Assembly (NCBI GenBank): GCA_017557715.1
Contig: JAFYYE010000336.1
Location: 1 to 10,375, forward strand
Direction: 5' to 3'
DNA length: 10,375 bases
DNA from: Pseudobutyrivibrio sp.
Lineage (GTDB): Bacteria; Bacillota; Clostridia; Lachnospirales; Lachnospiraceae
Shown: piece after piece, positions 1-5,371 of the stretch
How positions within the stretch are numbered: position 1 is the stretch's first letter
Layout: each line of letters starts with the position of its first letter
Position numbers and translations under genes: made by a program
Notes under the pieces: generated by a model
Databases searched by the model: none
Told to the model about the DNA's origin: nothing
Seen by the model: the letters and a program-made list of their open reading frames with translations, nothing else

Positions 1-887
1 AAAACGAAGGAAAAGGGTGAGAAAAAGCCCAATCCATTTTTACAAAAGCTTGCACTTATTATATTTGGTGCTCCTGATGAGGATGAAATAGCTGAGGCTG
101 AGGCAGCTGCCGCTGCAGCCGCTGCGGCAACGGTTGAAATAACCTATGATGAGGAAGGAAATCCTATAATTCCTGAAGGCGGACTACCTGAAGACCCTAA
201 AGCGAAAAAGAAGAGGGAAAAGGAAGAAAAGAAGGCTGCTAAAGAAGCGGCGAAAAAGGAAAAAGAAGCCGCAAAGAAGGAAAAGGAAAAGGGTAAGAAA
301 GAAAAACCTGCCAAGCCGCCAAAGCCAAAAAGGAAAAGAAACCAAAAGAACCTGATAATTCTCCTAAAATTCCTATTTCCATTATTGCAACTTTTTTGAT
401 ATTATCTATATCAATAATAGGTGTTGTATTGGTTGGAATGACTTTCACAGGCTTAAAACGCCACATGGCTCAAGCCAGAGAATTGTTTGATCAGGGCAAT
501 TATATAGCTGCATATGAGAAGCTTAACGGTTTTGATTTCAGATCAGATGAAAAGGTCGAACTACTTAGAAATCAGGCTAGAACATTGGCCGATTTGCAAC
601 AGTGTCAGGATGAGTATACAACCTTTATGAATTACAAAATGTATAATTACGCTTTGGATTCATTGTTAAAGGGACTTGGTAGATACGAAAAATATAAAGA
701 TGATGCTGTAGAATATGGAATATCTGAAGAGTATGATGCTTTAGGTAATAGTATTATTATCGAACTGGAGCAGGACTTCGGATTGTCAGTGGATGAAGCC
801 ATGGCTATCTATAAGCAACCAAACCGACATTATTATACAATCGAACTTAGAAAAGTGCTTAGAAAGTTAGGTTTACCAGACACATGA
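1..887 (+). CDS. Membrane-anchored protein with Lys/Glu-rich cytoplasmic region, 5'-truncated and frameshifted
   Basis: I do not recognise the family. The gene enters from the left edge in frame 1 and reads a Lys/Glu/Ala-rich, low-complexity hydrophilic region with a run of eight alanines (around 106-129). Frame 1 stops with TGA at 397-399. The continuation is in frame 3, open from 297 to the TAA-less region onward and ending with TGA at 885-887. It starts with Lys/Pro-rich sequence like that just read in frame 1, then one strong transmembrane helix (about 369-450), then roughly 145 residues of mostly helical sequence, the first part TPR-like (ARELFDQGNYIAAYEKL). Lys-rich sequence before the helix suggests a cytoplasmic N-terminus and an exterior C-terminus. 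Because both frames carry matching Lys-rich composition across the switch, I read this as one gene with a one-base deletion (or a sequence error, or frameshifting) rather than two genes. The downstream frame alone could start at TTG 396, but this would begin inside the membrane helix. It overlaps hisH by 4 nt. Confidence 0.6.
297..399 (+). other. Apparent -1 frameshift site in the membrane-protein gene
   Basis: Frame 3 becomes open after a TAA at 294-296 and frame 1 ends at TGA 397-399, so the switch must fall between them. The best place is the A-run at 327-331 (GCC-AAAAA-GG). Reading CCA AAA in frame 1 and then re-reading base 330 gives AAG GAA AAG AAA CCA and keeps the Lys/Pro/Glu pattern. 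Adding one A to the run (five to six) would restore one continuous frame. A homopolymer indel or sequence error is the simplest reading. Programmed -1 slippage on A-AAA-AGG is possible but I see no stimulatory structure that I can defend. Confidence 0.6.
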
Positions 888-1489
888 TTGCAATACTTGA
901 TTACGACGCAGGAAACATTAAAAGTGTAGAGAAAGCATTTGGAATCCTTGGTGAGAATACTGTTCTCACCAGGGATTTTAGTGTAATTGAAAAGGCCGAC
1001 CGCCTGGTTTTACCAGGAGTCGGCTCTTTTGCTGATGCCATGGAGCATCTGAAAAAATATGAGCTAGATAGAGCAATTAAGGATTATGTTCAAAGCGAAA
1101 GACCTTTTATAGGAATTTGTCTTGGACTTCAGCTATTATTTGAATCCAGTGAGGAGTCACCTGGATGTAAAGGATTGAATCTTCTTGATGGTGTTGTTAA
1201 AAGAATTCCTGATGCTCCTGGACTTAAGGTGCCTCATATAGGTTGGAATTCTTTAGACTTTCCTAATAAGGGAAAGCTGTTTGAAGGGATAGACGAAGGC
1301 AACTTTGTTTATTTTGTTCATTCATATTATCTTGAGGCATCAGAACCTTCAATTGTTACCGCCACAACGGATTATGGTTGTCATATTCATGCCTCAGTGG
1401 AAAAGGACAATATTTTTGCATGCCAATTCCATCCAGAAAAGTCTTCTACAGTGGGACTTCAGATACTTAAAAACTTTGCAAACCTTTAA
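884..1489 (+). CDS. hisH: Imidazole glycerol phosphate synthase, glutamine amidotransferase subunit HisH
   Basis: Class I glutamine amidotransferase of 201 residues, the usual HisH length. It hydrolyses glutamine and channels ammonia to HisF in the cytoplasm for the fifth step of histidine synthesis, which yields imidazole glycerol phosphate and AICAR. The N-terminus (IAILDYDAGNIKSVEKA) is typical. The nucleophile is Cys79 in GICLGLQLL and the other triad members are His183 and Glu185 in CQFHPEKSS; the LPGVGSFADAM segment that forms part of the glutaminase site is also present. The ATG at 884 overlaps the upstream stop in an ATGA junction and no strong Shine-Dalgarno sequence is visible, so translation is probably coupled to the upstream gene. 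hisF follows after 118 nt. hisA, often found between them, is not here. The AICAR by-product can be used by the formyltransferase encoded at 4046-5224. Confidence 0.96.
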   Translation: MIAILDYDAGNIKSVEKAFGILGENTVLTRDFSVIEKADRLVLPGVGSFADAMEHLKKYELDRAIKDYVQSERPFIGICLGLQLLFESSEESPGCKGLNLLDGVVKRIPDAPGLKVPHIGWNSLDFPNKGKLFEGIDEGNFVYFVHSYYLEASEPSIVTATTDYGCHIHASVEKDNIFACQFHPEKSSTVGLQILKNFANL

Positions 1490-1490
1490 A

Positions 1491-1590
1491 GGCTTCCCCT
1501 TGAGAGTTGCTAGGCTCCAGTGGAGCCTGTTTAGCAACGACCGAGCCGGGAGGCGAGACAAGCTGTCACCGCAGGTGACTGATGAGGTGT
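1491..1590 (+). repeat. GC-rich palindromic intergenic element between hisH and hisF (REP/MITE-like)
   Basis: A block of 60% GC (counted over 1491-1590) in an otherwise AT-rich region. It folds on paper into nested stems. An outer arm at 1492-1498 (GCTTCCC) pairs with 1548-1554 (GGGAGGC, one G-T wobble). Inside it a hairpin pairs 1506-1512 (GTTGCTA) with 1532-1538 (TAGCAAC), extended by 1513-1518 (GGCTCC) with 1522-1527 (GGAGCC) around an AGT loop. A separate hairpin pairs 1565-1570 (GTCACC) with 1574-1579 (GGTGAC). It lies exactly between the hisH stop and the hisF ribosome binding site. From memory, similar GTCACC/GGTGACTGATGAGG sequences recur between genes in Lachnospiraceae. Only one copy is in this window, so repetitiveness cannot be shown here. 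Confidence 0.6.
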
Positions 1591-1607
1591 CATTATAGGA
1601 GAATAAT

Positions 1608-2369
1608 ATGTTTACTAAAAGAATCATTCCATGTTTAGACGTTAAAGATGGCCGCGTAGTCAAAGGTGTTAATTTTGTTGACCTTCGTGATGCTGGCGAC
1701 CCAGTTGAAATTGCTGCAGCTTATGATAAAGCTGGTGCAGATGAAGTTGTTTTTCTGGATATTACAGCATCATCTGACCACAGAAATACAGTTGTTGATA
1801 TGGTTCGTCGTGTAGCAGAGCAGGTATTTATACCTTTTACAGTTGGTGGCGGCATCAGAACTGTTGATGATTTTAAGGCCTTACTTCGTGAAGGTGCTGA
1901 TAAGATTTCTGTTAACTCTTCAGCAATTGATAATCCTCGATTAATTGCTGATGCAGCTGATAAATTTGGAAGTCAGTGCGTTGTTGTTGCTATTGATGCT
2001 AAAAAGCGTGCAGATGGCAGCGGCTTTAATATTTTCAAACACGGAGGTCGACTTGATTGTGGTATTGATGCAGTAGAATGGGCTCTTCAGGCTGAAAAGC
2101 TTGGTGCGGGAGAGATTCTTCTTACATCAATGGATCAGGATGGTACTAAGGCCGGTTTTGATATAGAGCTTACAAAAGCAATTTCAGAAGCTGTAAATAT
2201 TCCTGTTATCGCTTCAGGAGGCGCCGGCACAATGGAGCATTTCAAAGATGCACTTACAATCGGTGGTGCTGATGCGGCACTTGCAGCATCATTGTTCCAT
2301 TACAAAGAATTAGAAATCGTGGATTTGAAAAAATATCTGAGAAGTGAATGCGTCCCTGTGAGGTTATAA
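1608..2369 (+). CDS. hisF: Imidazole glycerol phosphate synthase, cyclase subunit HisF
   Basis: A (beta/alpha)8-barrel cyclase of 253 residues, normal for the family. With ammonia supplied by HisH it converts PRFAR to imidazole glycerol phosphate and AICAR. The two catalytic aspartates are visible: Asp11 in IIPCLDVKDGRVVKG and Asp130 in VVVAIDAKK. Phosphate-binding glycine loops are seen in FTVGGGIRTVDDF and in VIASGGAGTMEH near the C-terminus. AGGAG at 1597-1601 lies 6 nt before the ATG. The gene sits 118 nt after hisH, downstream of the structured element, which is an unusually long gap for two subunits of one heterodimer. The stem-loops could influence the expression ratio of the two subunits, but that is inference. 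Confidence 0.97.
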   Translation: MFTKRIIPCLDVKDGRVVKGVNFVDLRDAGDPVEIAAAYDKAGADEVVFLDITASSDHRNTVVDMVRRVAEQVFIPFTVGGGIRTVDDFKALLREGADKISVNSSAIDNPRLIADAADKFGSQCVVVAIDAKKRADGSGFNIFKHGGRLDCGIDAVEWALQAEKLGAGEILLTSMDQDGTKAGFDIELTKAISEAVNIPVIASGGAGTMEHFKDALTIGGADAALAASLFHYKELEIVDLKKYLRSECVPVRL

Positions 2370-2400
2370 AACACACAGAAATAACACATTTTTTTGATAA

Positions 2401-2406
2401 TATAAT
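2401..2406 (+). promoter_or_regulatory. Possible -10 element of a promoter for the FliD-like gene
   Basis: A perfect TATAAT lies in the 111-nt gap between hisF and the next gene. No convincing -35 hexamer is found 16-18 nt upstream (the sequence there is near GAAATA), and there is no extended TG. I looked for a sigma-28-type flagellar promoter (TAAA...CCGATA) and did not find one. Weak call. Confidence 0.35.
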
Positions 2407-2429
2407 CATGAGTAAAAGTATGTAAAGGC

Positions 2430-2463
2430 ATAAAAACTGGAACAAGGACGTTCAGGTTTTTAT
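2430..2463 (+). promoter_or_regulatory. Leader hairpin with T-tract just before the ribosome binding site
   Basis: Arms 2430-2443 and 2450-2463 pair over 14 positions with one G-T wobble and one mismatch around a 6-nt loop. The core is CTGGAAC/GTTCAGG, flanked by five As upstream and five Ts downstream, so it resembles an intrinsic terminator or attenuator. It ends two bases before AAAGGAG (2466-2472), the ribosome binding site of the FliD-like gene. It could be the terminator of hisF, an attenuator, or a stabilising 5' hairpin; the core is weak because of the mismatch. Confidence 0.4.
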
Positions 2464-2480
2464 TCAAAGGAGTGATGTTT

Positions 2481-3254
2481 ATGTCTTTAACAATTAATTC
2501 TTTTGGAAATGATTCTATTTATTCTTTGTTTGGCGGTTCATCTAACACCACAAGCTCTATTTTTGGTGGGTTAGAGGCCTCTTTAACAAACCTTTCTCAG
2601 ATTCGTTCAGGTTCATACGCTAAATTAGTCAAGTCTTACTATGCAAAATATGATAGTGAGGGCAATTTAAAATCTGAATCCAGCGCAAAGTCTAAGGAAA
2701 ATCTTTCAAACCTTAGTGGAATTAGAAATGATGCTTCAGGACTTAATAAAGCTACGGATGCTTTGCTTGCAAAGGGTTCAAATTCAATCTGGGAACAGGT
2801 TGAAACTGAAGATGAGGAAGGTAAAGTAACAAAGGATTACGACAGGGATAAAATCTATAATGCTATAAATAACTTCGCGAAAGCATATAATGAGCTTGTC
2901 GATAGTGGTCAGGAAGCTGACAATATGGGAGTGCTTACTCAGGTTGCCGCTATGGTCACAACATCACAAAAGGCTTCTGCTACATTGAGTAAGGCAGGTG
3001 TTTATATCGATAGCAAGAATCATCTTAATGTTGATGAGGACTTTCTTAAAAAGAAAGCTACTATGTCTTATGTAAAAGACTTGTTTAGCGGCACTGGAAG
3101 TTATGCTTATCAGATTGCTACGAAAGCGTCTATGACTAATTCCTACGCTAGCACATCCCTTGCAGATATTACTGGAAAGAAGTCTTACAATAACACAGGA
3201 TCATACTCATTATCAGCAGATGATATTATTAGTAAGTTTGATACAAAATCGTAG
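2481..3254 (+). CDS. FliD-like (flagellar cap/hook-associated type) protein, function unassigned
   Basis: A 257-residue, Ser/Asn/Lys-rich protein with no cysteine and no signal peptide, a composition common to proteins exported by the flagellar type III apparatus. The part from about residue 121 to 215 resembles the C-terminal region of FliD: a helix with NNFAKAYNELVDS, then a region ending in GVYIDSKNHLNVDEDFLKKK (FliD proteins have a similar 'G I ... G L ... D ... L' pattern), then YVKDLFSGTGSYAYQIATKAS. The N-terminus repeats short Ser/Gly/Phe motifs (YSLFGG, SIFGG). It is far shorter than a true FliD (usually over 400 residues) and no other flagellar gene is nearby. I chose the ATG at 2481 because AAAGGAG (2466-2472) lies 8 nt upstream; GTG 2472 and ATG 2475 overlap or crowd that site. 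The family link is by eye and moderate; it may be a Lachnospiraceae-specific exported or flagellum-associated protein. Confidence 0.7.
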   Translation: MSLTINSFGNDSIYSLFGGSSNTTSSIFGGLEASLTNLSQIRSGSYAKLVKSYYAKYDSEGNLKSESSAKSKENLSNLSGIRNDASGLNKATDALLAKGSNSIWEQVETEDEEGKVTKDYDRDKIYNAINNFAKAYNELVDSGQEADNMGVLTQVAAMVTTSQKASATLSKAGVYIDSKNHLNVDEDFLKKKATMSYVKDLFSGTGSYAYQIATKASMTNSYASTSLADITGKKSYNNTGSYSLSADDIISKFDTKS

Positions 3255-3280
3255 ACATTTGCCATGGGTTCAGTTATAAT
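3252..3280 (+). promoter_or_regulatory. Sigma-A-type promoter for purO-purH
   Basis: TAGACA (3252-3257, five of six to consensus) and TATAAT (3275-3280, perfect) are separated by 17 bp. The -35 box begins in the stop codon of the FliD-like gene. Start of transcription is expected near 3286-3288, giving a leader of only about 15 nt before AAGGAGG. A single 13-nt sequence at 3281-3293 matches a Bacillus PurBox half site at 11 of 13 positions, at the expected start point, but no partner site is seen. Confidence 0.7.
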
Positions 3281-3317
3281 TTTGCTCGGAAATTGCATTT
3301 TAAGGAGGAACCCATGG
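3262..3317 (+). repeat. Perfect 10-bp inverted repeat spanning promoter and start codon of purO
   Basis: CCATGGGTTC (3262-3271) and its exact reverse complement GAACCCATGG (3308-3317) are 36 bp apart. The left arm is in the spacer between -35 and -10; the right arm begins at the last G of the AAGGAGG site and covers the ATG. In a transcript from the purO promoter the left arm is absent. In read-through from the upstream gene both arms are present and could pair over the start codon. Confidence 0.55.
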
Positions 3318-4033
3318 TAGTTAAATCTTTAGCAAGAGAATTATCAGAAACCAGTTACCCAGGCAGAGGCATTGTCATTGGTAGATCGTCAGATGGAACC
3401 AAGGCTGTCACTGCCTATTTTATTATGGGGCGTTCTGAGAATTCTAGAAACAGAGTATTTGTCGAAGAAGGAGAGGGCATTCGCACTGAGGCATTCGACC
3501 CATCAAAGCTTACTGACCCAAGCCTTATAATCTACGCTCCGGTAAGAGTACTTGGTGATGACACCATTGTTACAAACGGAGACCAGACAGATACAATTTA
3601 TGAGTATATGGAAAAAGGCGAAACATTCGAGCAGTCTCTTCGCAGACGTGAATTTGAGCCTGATGGACCAAACTTCACACCTCGTATTTCAGGTCTTCTT
3701 CACATCGAAAACGGACAATTCAGCTATTTAATGTCTATACTTAAATCTAACATGGGTGATTCTGATTCATGTAATAGATACACCTTTGATTATTCTAATC
3801 CTAAGGCCGGTTCAGGTCGTTTTATTCACACTTATATGGGCGATGGAAATCCACTTCCTTCATATGAAGGCGAGCCTACACCAATTGAAATTTCTGGAAA
3901 TATCGATGAATTCACCGATATGATTTGGTCAAATCTTAATTCTGAGAATAAGGTTTCTCTTTTCGTACGTTACATTGATATTGTAACAGGCGCGAAAGAG
4001 ACTCGTATCATTAATAAGAATATTAGAAAATAG
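3314..4033 (+). CDS. purO: IMP cyclohydrolase, archaeal-type PurO family
   Basis: A 239-residue protein of the PurO-type IMP cyclohydrolase family (Ntn-hydrolase-like fold), which closes the ring of FAICAR to give IMP, the last step of purine synthesis. The N-terminal stretch SYPGRGIVIGRSSDG followed by AVTAYFIMGRSENSRNRVF is the hallmark. Further family-like segments are IIYAPVR, VTNGDQTDTIYEYM and a mid-region EFEPDGPNFTPRISG. The protein is unrelated to the MGS-like cyclohydrolase domain of bifunctional PurH. The start is ATG 3314, 5 nt after AAGGAGG (3302-3308); a longer reading from TTG 3293 would place the ribosome binding site inside the gene. The next gene, 12 nt downstream, supplies its substrate, so the pair forms a two-gene terminal purine unit. 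Expression is likely from the promoter at 3252-3280. Confidence 0.92.
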   Translation: MVVKSLARELSETSYPGRGIVIGRSSDGTKAVTAYFIMGRSENSRNRVFVEEGEGIRTEAFDPSKLTDPSLIIYAPVRVLGDDTIVTNGDQTDTIYEYMEKGETFEQSLRRREFEPDGPNFTPRISGLLHIENGQFSYLMSILKSNMGDSDSCNRYTFDYSNPKAGSGRFIHTYMGDGNPLPSYEGEPTPIEISGNIDEFTDMIWSNLNSENKVSLFVRYIDIVTGAKETRIINKNIRK

Positions 4034-4048
4034 GAGAATAATGCTATG
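4032..4048 (+). promoter_or_regulatory. Ribosome binding site of the formyltransferase gene with two possible ATGs
   Basis: AGGAG (4032-4036) starts in the purO stop codon. ATG 4041 lies 4 nt beyond it but reads only two codons (ATG CTA TGA). ATG 4046, 9 nt from AGGAG, opens the real gene, and the TGA of the short frame overlaps it. The run TAGGAGAATAAT is also found before hisF, where it leads directly to ATG. Confidence 0.6.
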
Positions 4049-5224
4049 AATGAATTGGAATTAAAGTACGGTTGTAATCCAAACCAGAAGCCTAGCCGCA
4101 TCTATATGGAAGAGGGAGAACTTCCTATTGAAGTATTAAGCGGTAAGCCTGGTTACATAAATTTCCTTGATGCCTTTAATGGTTGGCAGCTTGTAAGCGA
4201 ACTTAAGAAGGCAACAGGTCTTCCAGCAGCAACTTCATTTAAACATGTCAGCCCAGCTGGTGCAGCTGTGGGCCTTCCACTTTCAGAGGTTGAGCGCAAG
4301 ATTTATTGGTGTGATGATTTGGATATGGAATTTACACCACTTGCAAATGCATATGCCAGAGCTCGTGGAGCAGATAGAATGTCTTCTTTTGGTGATTTTA
4401 TTTCTCTTTCTGATGTTTGTGATGTTGCTACAGCAAAGCTCATTAAAAGAGAAGTATCTGATGGTGTTATTGCTCCAGGATATGAGCCAGAGGCTCTTGA
4501 GATTTTAAAGGCTAAAAAGAATGGCAATTATGCTGTTATTAAGATTGATCCTTCTTATGTTCCAAAGCAGTTAGAGCGTAAGGAAGTATTTGGTATTACA
4601 TTTGAGCAGGGACGAAACGAGCTTGTTATTGATGATAATTTCTTTGCAAACATTGTTACTAAAAACAAAGAGCTTCCTGAGCAGGCAAAGATTGATTTGG
4701 CAATTGCTATGATTACTCTTAAATATACACAGTCAAATTCAGTTTGTTATGTAAAGGATGGACAGGCAATTGGTATTGGTGCTGGCCAGCAGTCACGTAT
4801 TCACTGTACACGTCTTGCAGGTCAGAAGGCTGATAACTGGTGGTTACGACAGTCTCCAAAGGTTTTAAATCTTGATTTTGTAGATGGCATCAAGAGAGCA
4901 GACAGAGATAATGCAATCGACCTTTACATTGGTGATGAATTTGAGGATGTAATTGGTGATGATGTTTGGCAGAAAACATTTAAGACTCGTCCAAGTGAAT
5001 TTACTAGAGCTGAGAAGCGCGCATGGCTTGATAAGATGACAGGAGTTTCTGTAGGAAGTGATGCATTCTTCCCATTTGGTGACAACATTGAGCGTGCCCA
5101 CAAGTCTGGTGTTCAGTATGTTGCCCAGCCAGGTGGCTCAGTTCGAGATGACAATGTTATTGATACATGTGACAAGTACAATATGGTAATGTCATTCACA
5201 GGCCTTAGACTTTTCCACCACTAA
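4046..5224 (+). CDS. purH: AICAR formyltransferase (stand-alone PurH C-terminal domain)
   Basis: A 392-residue protein matching the AICAR transformylase half of PurH. It transfers a formyl group from 10-formyltetrahydrofolate to AICAR to make FAICAR. The catalytic Lys-His pair is at 66-67 in ATSFKHVSPAGAAV. Other family segments are the start LKYGCNPNQKPSRIY, the GIGAGQQSRIHCTRLAGQKADNWW-type substrate loop (about 249-272), SDAFFPFGDNIERAHKSGVQYVAQPGGSVRDD and the C-terminal FTGLRLFHH. Usual PurH is over 500 residues with an N-terminal MGS-like cyclohydrolase domain; that domain is missing here, and purO immediately upstream replaces it. Databases usually label such proteins PurH; PurV has also been used for the formyltransferase-only form. 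Besides de novo AICAR it also recycles AICAR released by HisH-HisF. Confidence 0.95.
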   Translation: MNELELKYGCNPNQKPSRIYMEEGELPIEVLSGKPGYINFLDAFNGWQLVSELKKATGLPAATSFKHVSPAGAAVGLPLSEVERKIYWCDDLDMEFTPLANAYARARGADRMSSFGDFISLSDVCDVATAKLIKREVSDGVIAPGYEPEALEILKAKKNGNYAVIKIDPSYVPKQLERKEVFGITFEQGRNELVIDDNFFANIVTKNKELPEQAKIDLAIAMITLKYTQSNSVCYVKDGQAIGIGAGQQSRIHCTRLAGQKADNWWLRQSPKVLNLDFVDGIKRADRDNAIDLYIGDEFEDVIGDDVWQKTFKTRPSEFTRAEKRAWLDKMTGVSVGSDAFFPFGDNIERAHKSGVQYVAQPGGSVRDDNVIDTCDKYNMVMSFTGLRLFHH

Positions 5225-5246
5225 TTATTTAAAATGTCTAAAATGC

Positions 5247-5274
5247 TTGCAAATATCAAATTTTCTGATATAAT
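5247..5274 (+). promoter_or_regulatory. Extended -10 promoter for the rimP-nusA-infB operon
   Basis: TTGCAA (5247-5252), 16-bp spacer, then TGATATAAT, a perfect -10 (5269-5274) with the TG of an extended -10 at 5266-5267. Transcription should begin near 5281, about 20 nt before the terminator hairpin and 90 nt before rimP. A weaker alternative is TTGCTC (5315-5320) with TATAAC (5339-5344) at 18-bp spacing, which would start after the terminator. Confidence 0.65.
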
Positions 5275-5300
5275 TACATTGTTATTGAAGAGAGCGACTG

Positions 5301-5330
5301 AAGAGAGAGCAATTTTGCTCTCTCTTTGTT
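5301..5330 (+). terminator. Intrinsic terminator in the purH-rimP gap (possible nusA operon attenuator)
   Basis: A perfect 12-bp stem pairs 5301-5312 (AAGAGAGAGCAA) with 5315-5326 (TTGCTCTCTCTT), effectively 11 bp with a 4-nt loop. The T-tract after the GC part is interrupted (TTTGTTTATG). It can end purO-purH transcripts, but it also lies downstream of the promoter at 5247-5274, so transcripts heading into rimP must pass it. Just upstream, GAAGAGAGC (5287-5295) partly duplicates the 5' arm and could compete for the 3' arm. Confidence 0.8.
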
Positions 5331-5371
5331 TATGCTTTTATAACGTTGAAAACTGAATAAGGAGGACTTTT

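Noticed and set aside
396..887. Separate gene starting at TTG 396
   Set aside because: The start would fall in the middle of a transmembrane helix whose first half is coded just upstream in the same frame, and no ribosome binding site is present.
1305..1598. 97-codon open frame overlapping the end of hisH and the structured element
   Set aside because: It lies mostly out of frame over hisH and then reads through the palindromic element; no ribosome binding site. It is a shadow created by the GC-rich repeat.
2408..2425. Five-codon leader peptide (ATG AGT AAA AGT ATG TAA) upstream of the FliD-like gene
   Set aside because: No ribosome binding site, and it would start at or before the likely transcript start.
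2472..2480. GTG 2472 or ATG 2475 as starts of the FliD-like gene
   Set aside because: They overlap or directly abut AAAGGAG (2466-2472); ATG 2481 is 8 nt away.
2367..2480. Sigma-28 flagellar promoter for the FliD-like gene
   Set aside because: TAAA sequences occur but none is followed at 14-16 nt by anything like CCGATA.
3293..3313. TTG start giving a longer PurO
   Set aside because: It would translate through the AAGGAGG site; ATG 3314 is correctly spaced and family similarity begins there.
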